Source: Pyxidicoccus caerfyrddinensis
GTDB lineage: Bacteria > Myxococcota > Myxococcia > Myxococcales > Myxococcaceae
NCBI RefSeq assembly: GCF_010894405.1
Contig: NZ_JAAIYA010000027.1
Location: 58,605 to 122,604, forward strand
Direction of reading: 5' to 3'
Length of the DNA: 64,000 nt
Position 1 is the stretch's first letter. Every line of letters starts with the position of its first letter. Made by a program: the position numbers and the translations under genes. Below, piece after piece: positions 53,589-62,392 of the stretch. The notes below the pieces were generated by a model. It searched no databases. It saw nothing but the letters and a program-made list of their open reading frames with translations, and was not told the origin of the DNA.

Positions 53589-54767
53589 TCACTCCGTTGG
53601 GTCGACGACCTCCATCTGCATTTCATTCATCCGCCCACCCTGCACTGTAATCTTGGAGAAGGCAGTTTCGATCTCACGAAGATCCGCGGGTGTCAGCTGA
53701 ACCTGGATTGCCCCCAGGTTCTCCGCGAGGTGATCCGGGTTGCGCGTACCCGGAATCGGAACGATCCAGGGCTTCTGCGCCAACAGCCAGGCCAGTGCAA
53801 TCTGAGCAGGCGTTGCGCCCTTCTTTTCTGCGACTCGCCTGAGCAGCTCGACGACCGGAGCATTGGCGGCCAGGTTTTCAGGGCTGAAGCGCGTGAACCC
53901 GGAGCGAAGATCTGTTTTCGGGTCGAGTCTCGTGCCAGCGTCGATCTTCCCAGTCAGATAACCCATTCCAACTGGACCCCATGGGACGAAGCCGATTCCC
54001 AGCTCCTCACACGCGATGAGGACGCCGTTCCTTTCTGGATCCCTTTCCATGAGCGAGTACTCGGTCTGGATTGCGGTCACCGGCTGGACCGCATGCGCTC
54101 GGCGGATGGTTCTCGCGCTCGCCTCGGACAGACCGAAGTGCAGGACCTTTCCCTCGGCGATCAGCTCCTTGATCGCACCCGCCACATCTTCGATGGGCAC
54201 CTTGGGGTCCACCCGGTGCTGGTAGTAGAGGTCGATGCGGTCGGTCCTGAGGCGCTTGAGTGAGCCCTCAACCGCCTTCTTGATGTGCTCCGGCCGGCTA
54301 TTGAGACCGCCTGCTTCAAGGTTGAAACCGAACTTGGTGGCGATAGCCACATTGTCGCGAACAGGCGCGAGCGCTTCTCCGACGAGCTCCTCGTTCGTAT
54401 AGGGGCCGTAGACTTCGGCTGTATCAAAGAACGTGACGCCCTTTTCATGGGCTGCACGAAGGACCTGGATGCCCTGGTTCCTGTCCGCGGGGGGCCCGTA
54501 GTTGGCGCTGATACTCATACACCCGGCTCCCAGCTCCGAGACCTCCAGGCTTCCGAGCTTTCGTGTCTTCATCTTGCTTTCTCCGCTACGCAGCCCCTTG
54601 TTGCTCTCGCTGTTGATTCTCTTGGACTGCTCCGATGACATGGCGCACGCCAAGGGCCCGAGGGACAACCCTGCTCCGATGAGGGCGGTATGAGCCAGGA
54701 AGTCGCGGCGACCGAGGGCTGGGCGATCCTGGGTGTTCGTTCCAGTTGCTTGCTTTTTCTGTTTCAT
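53589..54767 (-). CDS. Tat-exported aldo/keto reductase
   Basis: 392 residues from the ATG preceded by AAGGAG. The N-terminus has GRRDFLAHTALIGAG and PLACAM, a twin-arginine signal with a possible lipobox. The body is an aldo/keto reductase: LGAGCMSISANYGP, FFDTAEVYGP (catalytic Asp, Tyr), IATKFGF (Lys), YYQHRVDP (His), then VPIPGTRNPDHLAENL for NADPH binding. Best placed in the oxidoreductase group acting on small carbonyls or stress-made aldehydes outside the cytoplasm, where NADPH supply is uncertain. It is 18 bp downstream of an SDR gene, likely one operon. Confidence 0.9.
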   Translation of the reverse strand: MKQKKQATGTNTQDRPALGRRDFLAHTALIGAGLSLGPLACAMSSEQSKRINSESNKGLRSGESKMKTRKLGSLEVSELGAGCMSISANYGPPADRNQGIQVLRAAHEKGVTFFDTAEVYGPYTNEELVGEALAPVRDNVAIATKFGFNLEAGGLNSRPEHIKKAVEGSLKRLRTDRIDLYYQHRVDPKVPIEDVAGAIKELIAEGKVLHFGLSEASARTIRRAHAVQPVTAIQTEYSLMERDPERNGVLIACEELGIGFVPWGPVGMGYLTGKIDAGTRLDPKTDLRSGFTRFSPENLAANAPVVELLRRVAEKKGATPAQIALAWLLAQKPWIVPIPGTRNPDHLAENLGAIQVQLTPADLREIETAFSKITVQGGRMNEMQMEVVDPTE

Positions 54768-54785
54768 CAATCGCTCCTTGAATTC

Positions 54786-55622
54786 TCAATCAAACGCCAG
54801 CGAGGTCGACAGGGCGCGGAACGCCTCGAGCTGCGCCTTCAGCTCGGCGACCCTCTGCTCCGCCGTGGCAATGGCATCGGCGCCGGCGATGAAGCGGCGC
54901 GGCGGTGACTCCTGGCTCGCAATGGTGATGAGCGCTCGCGCGAGCTTCGCCGGGTCGCCGGATTGCTTGCCGTTCTGGGCCTTCCAGAACTCGAGCAGTG
55001 GCGCTCTGCGCTCGTCGTAGTCCTTGACGGACGGCTCGGCGTAATTCGTCGATTGCTCCGTGAGGAGCTCCGTGCGGAAGAACCCCGGGTTGACGATGGT
55101 GGTCGCAATGCCAAACGGCGCGACCTCGGCGTGCAGCGACTCCATCCAGCCCTCCAGGCCGAACTTCGACGCGGCGTAGGCAGTACCGAACTCGAAGCCC
55201 GAGAGGCCCGCTGTCGAGGAGATCGAGATGATGTGTCCCGAGCGCTGCTTGCGCATTACCGGCAGGACAGCGCGGGTGACGTTCATCGGGCCGATGAGGC
55301 TCGTCGCCAGCTGCCGCTCCATCTGCTCCGGCGTCAGCTCCTCGAAGTAGCCCGCGTAGAAGCTGGCGGCATTGTTGACCAGCACGTCGATGCGGCCGAA
55401 CCGGTCGACAGCGGCCCGCACCGCCGCCTCGGCATCGGCGCGACGGGTGACGTCCAGCTTGACGGCCAGCAGGTCGCTCGACCGACCCAGGGCCTTGGCC
55501 ACGCGGTCGCTGTCCCGGCCCGAGGCCACAACCGCGTGGCCGGCCGCCAGGGCGGCCTTGGCGAAATCGATGCCCATGCCGCGGCTGGCTCCAGTGATGA
55601 ACCAGACCTTCTTGTTGCTCAT
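54786..55622 (-). CDS. Short-chain dehydrogenase/reductase
   Basis: 278 residues. Contains TGASRGMG (nucleotide loop), VLVNNAAS, the catalytic Ser in SISSTAG and YAASK (Tyr, Lys). Classical SDR of about usual length; substrate unknown. AAGGAG precedes the ATG. First gene of an operon with the aldo/keto reductase and divergent from a LysR-type regulator, the arrangement in which the regulator controls the adjacent oxidoreductases. Confidence 0.93.
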   Translation of the reverse strand: MSNKKVWFITGASRGMGIDFAKAALAAGHAVVASGRDSDRVAKALGRSSDLLAVKLDVTRRADAEAAVRAAVDRFGRIDVLVNNAASFYAGYFEELTPEQMERQLATSLIGPMNVTRAVLPVMRKQRSGHIISISSTAGLSGFEFGTAYAASKFGLEGWMESLHAEVAPFGIATTIVNPGFFRTELLTEQSTNYAEPSVKDYDERRAPLLEFWKAQNGKQSGDPAKLARALITIASQESPPRRFIAGADAIATAEQRVAELKAQLEAFRALSTSLAFD

Positions 55623-55729
55623 GACAGCTCCTTTTTCGGGGTGGATGGAGCCTCGGCGGGCGCCGGTGTGCGGTCCGCTCCGGGTCGGTGACCATCAGAT
55701 AGCCCTGGGTCCTGATTGCGACCAGCCGC

Positions 55730-55762
55730 TATAATTCGCTTGGGCTTATGCACACGGTGCAT
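55730..55762 (+). promoter_or_regulatory. Divergent control region of LysR regulator and SDR operon
   Basis: TATAAT at 55730-55735 is a perfect -10, but no good -35 lies before it, common for activated promoters. A perfect dyad ATGCAC-ACG-GTGCAT at 55748-55762 overlaps the region just before the regulator's ATG, and ATAA (55731-55734) and TTAT (55746-55749) stand 11 bp apart. Either could be the regulator's own site. The 142-bp region between the two divergent genes holds nothing else I can name. Confidence 0.4.
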
Positions 55763-55764
55763 GA

Positions 55765-56664
55765 ATGAAACGAGACGACCTGTACGATCTCGCTGCCTTC
55801 GCTGTCGTCGCGGAGCAGGGCAGCTTCACCCGCGCGGCGGCCGAGCTCGGCATGTCCCAGTCGGCGTTGAGTCACGCCATGAAGGCCCTGGAGGAGCGGC
55901 TCGGGGTGCGGCTCCTGTCGCGGACCACGCGCTCGGTGTCGACGACCGAAGCGGGCGAGACGCTGCTGCGCTCCCTGCGCCCCGCCCTGGAGGAGATCTC
56001 CTCGGGGGTGGACGCGGTCGGCGCCCTGCGCGGGAAGGCGTCCGGCACCGTCCGCATCACCGCGACAAAGCATGCGGTCTCGTCCGTCGTGATGCCGTCC
56101 CTGCCGGGCTTCCTTGCGTCCCATCCCGATATCCGGGTGGAGATGCTCGTCGATGACAACCTGACCGACATCGTCGCGGACCGCCTCGACGCCGGCATCC
56201 GCTTTGGCGACATCGTCGAGAAGGACATGATCGCGGTGCGCATCGGGCCGGACATCCGGATGGCCGTCGTCGGAGCCCCATCGTATTTCGCCAACCATCC
56301 GGTGCCCCGGACGCCCCGCGAGCTCTCAGGCCAGCGCTGCATCAACTACCGGCACGTCAAGACAGGCGGGCTCTATGCCTGGGACTTCGAACAGAAGGGG
56401 CGGCCCCTCGAGGTTCGCGTCGAGGGTCCCCTCGTGTTCAACAACACCGACCTGATCCGAGAGGCAGCCCTGGCGGGCCAGGGTCTCGCGTTCATCTATG
56501 AGGATCTGGTGGCGGCGGATATCGAGGCCGGGCGGCTCACGCGGATTCTGGAGAAGTGGTGCCCGACCTTCCCCGGCTACTACCTCTATCACCCCAGTCG
56601 GCGGCAGACGCCTCCCGCACTGGCTGCGCTCATTGGAGCGCTTCGCTACAAACCCAAGGAGTGA
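55765..56664 (+). CDS. LysR-type transcriptional regulator
   Basis: 299 residues, usual family length. N-terminal winged helix (about 1-62) with FAVVAEQGSFTRAAAELGMS and QSALSHAMKALEERLGVRLL, followed by the periplasmic-binding-like sensor (from about 90) with FGDIVEKDMIAVRIGPDIRM. Divergent from the SDR/AKR operon and 4 bp upstream of a second SDR, so it likely controls both. Inducer unknown. The ATG at 55765 is chosen over an out-of-frame ATG four bases upstream. Confidence 0.94.
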   Translation: MKRDDLYDLAAFAVVAEQGSFTRAAAELGMSQSALSHAMKALEERLGVRLLSRTTRSVSTTEAGETLLRSLRPALEEISSGVDAVGALRGKASGTVRITATKHAVSSVVMPSLPGFLASHPDIRVEMLVDDNLTDIVADRLDAGIRFGDIVEKDMIAVRIGPDIRMAVVGAPSYFANHPVPRTPRELSGQRCINYRHVKTGGLYAWDFEQKGRPLEVRVEGPLVFNNTDLIREAALAGQGLAFIYEDLVAADIEAGRLTRILEKWCPTFPGYYLYHPSRRQTPPALAALIGALRYKPKE

Positions 56665-56668
56665 GTCC

Positions 56669-57529
56669 ATGGCGGAGCAGGACCTGAAGGGCAGGACGTT
56701 CCTCGTCACCGGAGCCAACTCGGGCATCGGGCGGGCCACGGCGGAGGCGCTCGCCTCGCGCGGGGCCGCGGTGGTGATGGCCTCGCGCTCGGCCGAGCGC
56801 ACCCTGCCCGTTCTCGAGGACATCCGCCGCAAGCACCCGGGCGCGGACCTGGAGTTCCTCGCGCTGGACCTCGCCTCGCTGCGCGCGGTGAAGGAGTCCG
56901 CCGAGCGCTTCCTCGCCACCGGCCGGCCCCTCGACGTGCTCATCAACAACGCGGGCATCGCCGCGACGCCCGGGCTGACGCAGGACGGCTTCGAGGTGAC
57001 GTTCGGGACGAACCACCTGGGGCCGTTTCTCCTCACCTCCCTGCTGCTCCCCCGGCTTCAGGAGGCGAAGCGGGCACGCATCGTCAACGTGGCGAGCCGC
57101 GCGCACCAGCAGGCGCGCGGCATCGACTGGGCCATGCTCGAGCGGCCCACGCGAAGCGTGAAGGAACGGCTGCGGATGTACGGGGTGAGCAAGCTGATGA
57201 ACGTGCTGCACGCGGCCGAGCTGGCGCGGCGGCTGGCAGGCACCGGGGTGACGACCTACTCCCTGCACCCCGGCGTGGTGGCGTCCGACATCTGGCGCGA
57301 GGCACCCTGGCCCATCCGCCCGGTGATGAAGCTCTTCATGCTCTCCAACGAGGAGGGCGCGCGCACCTCGCTGTACTGCGCCACCGCCCCGGAGCTGGAG
57401 AACGTTTCCGGCCGCTACTACGACGACCGCCGAGAGCAGTCGCCGAGCCGCCTGGCACAGGACGCCGCGCTCGCGCGCGAGCTGTACGAGCGCTCCGAGG
57501 CGATGGTGAAGCGCGTGCTCGTGGCCTGA
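56669..57529 (+). CDS. Short-chain dehydrogenase/reductase (retinol-dehydrogenase-like)
   Basis: 286 residues from the ATG beginning MAEQDLKG, with AAGGAG overlapping the end of the regulator gene. Motifs: TGANSGIG, LINNAGI, VASRAHQQ and the catalytic YGVSK. The order and the FGTNHLGPFLLTSLLL block fit the retinol-dehydrogenase-like SDRs. Upstream extension of the frame is a shadow of the regulator gene. Probably in one transcript with the regulator. Confidence 0.93.
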   Translation: MAEQDLKGRTFLVTGANSGIGRATAEALASRGAAVVMASRSAERTLPVLEDIRRKHPGADLEFLALDLASLRAVKESAERFLATGRPLDVLINNAGIAATPGLTQDGFEVTFGTNHLGPFLLTSLLLPRLQEAKRARIVNVASRAHQQARGIDWAMLERPTRSVKERLRMYGVSKLMNVLHAAELARRLAGTGVTTYSLHPGVVASDIWREAPWPIRPVMKLFMLSNEEGARTSLYCATAPELENVSGRYYDDRREQSPSRLAQDAALARELYERSEAMVKRVLVA

Positions 57530-57736
57530 CCCTGGCCCTCGTGCCACGCGGCCAGTGCCTCCGGGGCTCGGGCCGCATGGGCTTCGAAGAGGGTGTGGAG
57601 TCAATTGTTCCTTTCCCCCACTGCTGATGGCGAACTACGACGTCCACCGTTTCCGGCTGGTAGTCTGAAGTTGCCCCGAGTCCGCAGGGCAACGTCACCT
57701 GTACTCACCGACATGTCACTGAACGAACCAGGTCTC

Positions 57737-58960
57737 ATGTTTCGCCATCTCGTGATGTCCACTGCTGTCCTGGCGCTCGCGCTGTGCGGTTGCTCCGGCG
57801 GGGCCGGAGGCAGTGACCCAGAAGACGCCGGGCCAGTGAGCGATGCGGGTCCAACGTCCGACGCCGGCTCGACGTCTGACGCCGGGGCGGGCAGGGACGC
57901 CGGGACCTTTGATGCCGGCCCACCCAGCGATGGGAGCGTGCCTGCCTGGTTGACGGGCGCCGCGGTCAATCAATGGGTGGAAGTTCCCGGCACCAGTGGG
58001 GCGGGCGGTGCGCCGGTGGATGCCTACAGTGGCATGGCCATCAAGGACAGCACGAGCGAGCTCATCGTCGCTGCCGCTGGCGGACATGGCGACAGCGCCG
58101 ACAATCGCACCGTCTCCATTCGCATCGACGTCGATGCGCCCGTGTGGGTGGTGCGAAAGGCCGCATCACCGGTGGCCGGAAACAACGTCGGTTACAACGC
58201 CGATGGCCAACCCGCCTCGATGCACACCTACCAGTCGACGCTCTATTCGCCGACGGCCGATCGCGTCCTGCGAGTGCGACCGCGGTACACGTATCCCTCG
58301 GCCTGGGACGTCAACACGAACGATGGGTTCGACCTCAACACCAACACCTGGGACGGCGAGGGGGTTCATCCGCTGGCGACGGATGGGTATGGGTTCGTGC
58401 GCGACGGCGACGGCAACGTGTGGACCACCGCATTCGAGCGGTACGAGCCCGTGGCGAAGAAGTGGTCCAAGCCCATCACCACCCGCACGGCCGACCTGGT
58501 CCGGTTCCCAGGCGCGTACGACTCGAAGCGCCGACAGCTCTTCACCCTGCAATGGGGTGACGGCCAGGGCTACGACACTGGACTCTCGGCCTCGCGCGTC
58601 CCAGTCGATGGCAAATCGCAGCTGAGTGTGACCTTCACGAGCAATGCGGCCCTGGAGCAGTTGAAGGCCGACCAACCGATGTACGCCGGGATGGACTACG
58701 ACCCGCTCAACGACGAGTTCTTGTTCTACGCGGGCGGGAGCTGGGCGGGGGCGAAGCTCACTCCGATTCCAGAGCGCGTCTATGCGGTGACGCCGGTCGA
58801 CTCAGGGTCATGGACGATCCGGATCAAGGAAGTGACCGGCGCTCCTGCCGTGTCGAGCTCGGCGGGGGTGCAAGGCCGATTTCGCTACGTACCGGCGCTG
58901 AAGGGCTTCGTGTTGCTGCCGTCGTCGAAGACGAACCTCTGGTTCCTGCGAACGAAGTGA
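57737..58960 (+). CDS. Exported lipoprotein with DAG-repeat linker and propeller-like body
   Basis: 407 residues from MFRHLVMSTAVLALALCGC, chosen for its lipobox (LCGC, Cys about 19); an ATG 24 bp upstream is possible. After it comes a spacer of SDAG/DAGP repeats (about 35-65), a common myxobacterial outer-surface tether. The body (from about 75) has blades with WDVNTNDGFDLNTNTWDG, DYDPLNDEFLFYAGG and a final LKGFVLLPSSKTNLWFLR, suggesting a kelch-like beta-propeller. No catalytic site recognised. The 207 bp before it hold no gene. Confidence 0.8.
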   Translation: MFRHLVMSTAVLALALCGCSGGAGGSDPEDAGPVSDAGPTSDAGSTSDAGAGRDAGTFDAGPPSDGSVPAWLTGAAVNQWVEVPGTSGAGGAPVDAYSGMAIKDSTSELIVAAAGGHGDSADNRTVSIRIDVDAPVWVVRKAASPVAGNNVGYNADGQPASMHTYQSTLYSPTADRVLRVRPRYTYPSAWDVNTNDGFDLNTNTWDGEGVHPLATDGYGFVRDGDGNVWTTAFERYEPVAKKWSKPITTRTADLVRFPGAYDSKRRQLFTLQWGDGQGYDTGLSASRVPVDGKSQLSVTFTSNAALEQLKADQPMYAGMDYDPLNDEFLFYAGGSWAGAKLTPIPERVYAVTPVDSGSWTIRIKEVTGAPAVSSSAGVQGRFRYVPALKGFVLLPSSKTNLWFLRTK

Positions 58961-59041
58961 CGCTCGCCATGTAGCTCTGGCGGAGCTGCGTTCGCCTCTG
59001 CTGGGGCGCCGGGCACCGGTCTCCAACAGGGCCCGGAAACG

Positions 59042-59078
59042 AAAAAGGCCGGCTGCCCCGAGGGCAACCGGCCTTTTT
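59042..59078. terminator. Bidirectional rho-independent terminator
   Basis: Arms AAAAAGGCCGG/CCGGCCTTTTT (59042-59052 with 59068-59078) plus inner GCCC/GGGC around a 3-base loop. T runs flank both sides, so it can end tRNA-Thr transcription on the minus strand and the lipoprotein gene transcript on the plus strand. Confidence 0.88.
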
Positions 59079-59084
59079 CTGTTC

Positions 59085-59160
<76 letters not shown>

Positions 59161-59478
59161 GAAACGAACGAAAGTGGGGCGCGAAGTACCATGGGGTTTC
59201 TGGGCCGGCAAGGGCAAATGATCAGTCCTGCTCTTTTGCTCCCCCACCCGCCCGGCGTTCCCTGGATCCGCCGCTTGCCCACCGTGACAGCCATGACACA
59301 CCGCGTCCGACCCCGGTGACACAGCGCGTTGCCATAAGTGCCCGTCATCTCTCCACATTCCGCAGGAAGAGGCAGCGCTCCGCGCGGTTGAAAGCTCATG
59401 GCGGCTGTGCACATAAGGGCCGCCATCCCCGCGTGCCTCGCCACCTACCGGTGGGGCCCACAAGGAGCGTTTCCCGTC
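59161..59478. other. 318-bp non-coding region before gdhA
   Basis: No gene is supported here. A 13-bp direct repeat TGACACAxCGCGT occurs at 59294-59306 and 59317-59329, starts 23 bp apart (two helical turns), 150-190 bp before the dehydrogenase start. Possible regulator-binding pair. I see no convincing -35/-10. Confidence 0.6.
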
Positions 59479-61029
59479 ATGGCCAGCGAAGAGAACTTCA
59501 TGCGCGCCCCGGCCCCCTCGCCCAAGCGCACCGTCTACACGGAGGCGATGGAGATCTTCCATCGGGCTGCGGACCTCATCAAGCTGGACAAGCGCGTCCG
59601 TCTCGAGCTCGAGGAGCCCGACTACGAGCACATCTTCTACGTCACGGCCAAGCTGAAGGACCGCCTCGTCCCGCTCGCCGCCGACCGCGCGAAGTCCTTC
59701 GCCGACCTGCCCGAGACGCAGGTGCGCAACAAGGAAGGCCTGGAGCTGCTGGCCAACGGCAACATCATCCTCAACGGCCGCGCCCTCCTCGGCTCCGACG
59801 TGGCCATCCGCCAGGGCCACCTGCGCCTGCCGGACGGCAAGGTGTACCAGTTGGTCCCCGGCGAGTCGCAGCGCTTCAAGGCCTACCGCGTCCAGCACAA
59901 CCAGGCCCGCGGCCCCTACAAGGGCGGCCTCCGCTACCACCGCGAAGTCTCCCTGGACCTGTTCAAGGCCCTCGCCGCGGAGATGACCTGGAAGACGGCC
60001 ATCAGCGAGGTTCCGTTCGGCGGTGGCAAGGGCGGCATCCAGATCGACCCGCGCGAGTACGGCCGGGAGGAGATCGAGGCCATCACCCTGCGCTTCATGT
60101 ACCGGCTCAAGAGCCTCATCGGGCCGAACATCGACATCCCGGCTCCGGACGTGGGCACCAACCCGGACATCATGGCGCTGCTGTACCGCCAGTTCTCCGA
60201 CGGTGAGCGCGAGCGCCACAACCTGCGCGGCATCGTCACCGGCAAGGACGTGCGCATCGGTGGCTCCGAGGGCCGCGGCAAGGCCACCGGCCAGGGCGTC
60301 GCCTTCTGCATCGAGGACTACTACGCCGACCGCGGCGAGTCCGTGAAGGGCAAGACGTTCACCCTCCAGGGCTTCGGCAACGTGGGCAGCCACGCCGCCC
60401 TCATCCTCGCCAGCGCGGGCGCCCGCCTCCTGGCGGTGAACGACGCCGACGGCACCATCTACAACGGCGACGGCATCGACGTGAACGCGCTGGCCGCCTA
60501 CGTGGCCGACCCCAAGAATCTCAAGCGCAGCGTGCTCGGCTTCCCCGGCGCCCAGAAGATCGAGAAGAAGGACCTCTGGGAGGTCCAGGCCGACATCTGC
60601 ATCCCCGCCGCGCTGGGTGGCGAAATCACCGCGGACGTCGCCGAGCGCCTCAAGGTGAAGCTCATCGCCGAGGGCGCCAACGGCCCCACCACCCCCGAGG
60701 CCGACCGCGTCCTCCAGAAGCGCGGCATCGAGATGATCCCCGACATCATCGCCAACGCCGGCGGTGTGACGGTGAGCTACTACGAGTGGATCCAGAACAA
60801 GCGCATGGAGCGCTGGAGCGAGGCCGAGGTGGATCAGCGCCTCGAGCGCGCCATGAAGCGCAACTACCGCATCATCCGCGACATCTCGCGCAACCAGCCG
60901 CGCAAGACGGAGATGCATGACAGCCGCCAGTACTGCATCGGCGAGCCGGTGGACACCCGCTGCGCCGCCATGATCCTGGCGCTCAAGCGCATCGAGGCCC
61001 ACTACCTCCTCGAGGGCTTCTCGCAGTAG
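59479..61029 (+). CDS. gdhA: Glutamate dehydrogenase (Glu/Leu/Phe/Val dehydrogenase family)
   Basis: 516 residues from the ATG in GTCATGGCC with AAGGAG ahead. Longer than the usual 420-450 because of about 80 extra N-terminal residues (YEHIFYVTAKLKDRLVPLAA). Catalytic landmarks: GPYKGGLRYH (lysines), PFGGGKGGI, PAPDVGTNPDIMALL, and GFGNVGSHAA as the dinucleotide-binding turn. Reversibly converts glutamate to 2-oxoglutarate and ammonia, linking carbon and nitrogen metabolism. Which coenzyme is used cannot be decided from the sequence. Confidence 0.92.
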   Translation: MASEENFMRAPAPSPKRTVYTEAMEIFHRAADLIKLDKRVRLELEEPDYEHIFYVTAKLKDRLVPLAADRAKSFADLPETQVRNKEGLELLANGNIILNGRALLGSDVAIRQGHLRLPDGKVYQLVPGESQRFKAYRVQHNQARGPYKGGLRYHREVSLDLFKALAAEMTWKTAISEVPFGGGKGGIQIDPREYGREEIEAITLRFMYRLKSLIGPNIDIPAPDVGTNPDIMALLYRQFSDGERERHNLRGIVTGKDVRIGGSEGRGKATGQGVAFCIEDYYADRGESVKGKTFTLQGFGNVGSHAALILASAGARLLAVNDADGTIYNGDGIDVNALAAYVADPKNLKRSVLGFPGAQKIEKKDLWEVQADICIPAALGGEITADVAERLKVKLIAEGANGPTTPEADRVLQKRGIEMIPDIIANAGGVTVSYYEWIQNKRMERWSEAEVDQRLERAMKRNYRIIRDISRNQPRKTEMHDSRQYCIGEPVDTRCAAMILALKRIEAHYLLEGFSQ

Positions 61030-61054
61030 TCGTCCCGCTGCCGTAGCAAAGACG

Positions 61055-61089
61055 AAGGGCACGTCCACCCCTGCGGAGGACGTGCCCTT
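61055..61089. terminator. Hairpin terminator after gdhA
   Basis: Perfect 12-bp stem AAGGGCACGTCC/GGACGTGCCCTT with an 11-base loop. It is followed by TGTCGCTTTC on the plus strand, a weak T run, so termination is probable but may be partial. It lies between convergent gdhA and the PilZ gene. Confidence 0.7.
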
Positions 61090-61181
61090 GTCGCTTTCAG
61101 GCCTGTAAAGACTGGCTCCACGGCCCCCGCGGTTCCGGGAGCGACGGGCCGTCAAGCCCTTCACGGGCCTGGGTGCGGGCG

Positions 61182-61541
61182 TCAGTGCATCACGCGCTCG
61201 CGGTCCACCAGGAGCAGCGGCGCGTCGTCCTGCGTCTCGTAGGCCACGATGCGCAGCCCCACCCCGCGGCTGCTGCCCTCGCGCCCGTCCTTGCGCCCGA
61301 AGGCCAGGGCCACCTGGTAGCGGACCTCGCACAGGCACGTCATCTCGGTGCCGTCCTCGCCCGCGAAGGTGACTTTGAGCTTCTCGCCCAGGCCCACCGA
61401 GTCGCGAACCTCCACGAACATGCCCCGCGCACTGATGTTGCGGCCCACCCCCCGCATCATCCCGTCCTGGGTGGTGAGGTACACGGTGAAGACCTTGTCG
61501 AAGCGAAGGTGGGTGCGGCGCTCTTGGGGACGCTCGAACAC
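61182..61541 (-). CDS. PilZ-domain protein
   Basis: 119 residues from a GTG. N-terminal ERRTHLRF gives the RxxxR-type motif and NISARGMFVEV the (D/N)xSxxG motif that bind cyclic-di-GMP. Stand-alone PilZ proteins act as c-di-GMP receptors in motility and development. No other domain, no membrane segment. Divergent from the DUF6066-like gene. GGGAGG lies ahead of the GTG. Confidence 0.88.
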   Translation of the reverse strand: MFERPQERRTHLRFDKVFTVYLTTQDGMMRGVGRNISARGMFVEVRDSVGLGEKLKVTFAGEDGTEMTCLCEVRYQVALAFGRKDGREGSSRGVGLRIVAYETQDDAPLLLVDRERVMH

Positions 61542-61580
61542 TGGGGGCTACCTCCCGGAACAGGTGGTGACAGGCGCAAA

Positions 61581-61601
61581 CTACATGGTAGCCACATGTA
61601 G
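61581..61601. promoter_or_regulatory. Palindrome in the PilZ / DUF6066-like divergent region
   Basis: Perfect 7-bp arms CTACATG/CATGTAG around a 7-bp spacer, suited to a dimeric regulator. Nearby, CACCTATATC is repeated at 61612-61631. No promoter hexamers could be set with confidence. Confidence 0.35.
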
Positions 61602-61726
61602 GCAAGTTCTTCACCTATATCCACCTATATCCACCCCTCCCCACCCACTGAAAGAGGAGTGCCCGGGGGACGGCGCGGTGGCAGCATGGAGACTGAAACC
61701 CCTCGTTTTCCCTGGAGTCCCCTCAC

Positions 61727-62365
61727 GTGAGCCGCTTCCTCGCCGCCGCCGTTTCCCTCCTCCTGCCCGCGCTGGCCCTGGCCGACGTGGACTCGCGCTT
61801 CGCGAAGCTGCGTGACGAGTCCGAGCCGCTGGGCGGGCTGGGGGCCTTCCTGGAGAAGTACGTCGGCGCGTGCGAGGGGGCCTTCGTGGACCCGCAGTGC
61901 AAGTCGCAGGCGGAGGCGTTCCGCAAGAAGTACCAGGGCAAGCGGCTGTACCTGATCATCACCGAGGACGACGCCACCATGCTGTCCCCGGGCCCCTACT
62001 CGCCGACCACGGGGGAGTACACCATCAACATCACCCCGTTCTTCCCGGCCGGCCGCTACGCCCTCACCCACGGCACGCCGAAGAAGACGGACGCCAACGG
62101 CAACCCCCTGCTGCCCTACCTCACCGTCACCGGCACCCTGCCGGAGGGGTGGAACGGGCAGATGTTCTCCCGCATGTTCTCCATGCGCGGCATGCGCGCG
62201 CAGGTGGTCTTCACCCCGCAGGGCGTGTGGAGCCTGCCCAAGAAGGGCGGCGGGAAGAACTTCGGCGTCACCGCCCGCATCGAAGGCATCCTCGTCACCG
62301 AGGGCCGCACCGGCGGACAGATGGGCCTGTGGCTCAACGGCAAGGACGCCAACGCCGGGAAGTAG
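61727..62365 (+). CDS. Exported DUF6066-like protein, unknown function
   Basis: 212 residues from a GTG after CCTGGAGTCC. A signal peptide (SRFLAAAVSLLLPALALA) ends before ADVDSRF. The mature part has FLEKYVGACEGAF, two spaced Cys, and YTINITPFFPAGRYALTHG. I recall this as the myxobacterial DUF6066 family. Cleaved, periplasmic. Role not known; no catalytic motif. Confidence 0.8.
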   Translation: MSRFLAAAVSLLLPALALADVDSRFAKLRDESEPLGGLGAFLEKYVGACEGAFVDPQCKSQAEAFRKKYQGKRLYLIITEDDATMLSPGPYSPTTGEYTINITPFFPAGRYALTHGTPKKTDANGNPLLPYLTVTGTLPEGWNGQMFSRMFSMRGMRAQVVFTPQGVWSLPKKGGGKNFGVTARIEGILVTEGRTGGQMGLWLNGKDANAGK

Positions 62366-62392
62366 CCTCGGAGGGCGGCAGCCCTCCCCGCC

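Noticed and set aside
54765..54770. TTG as start of the aldo/keto reductase
   Set aside because: An ATG follows directly and is better spaced from AAGGAG.
59317..59334. Sigma-54 promoter before gdhA (TGACAC...TTGCC)
   Set aside because: The -24 GG is GA and the spacing is one base too long, so both invariant features fail.
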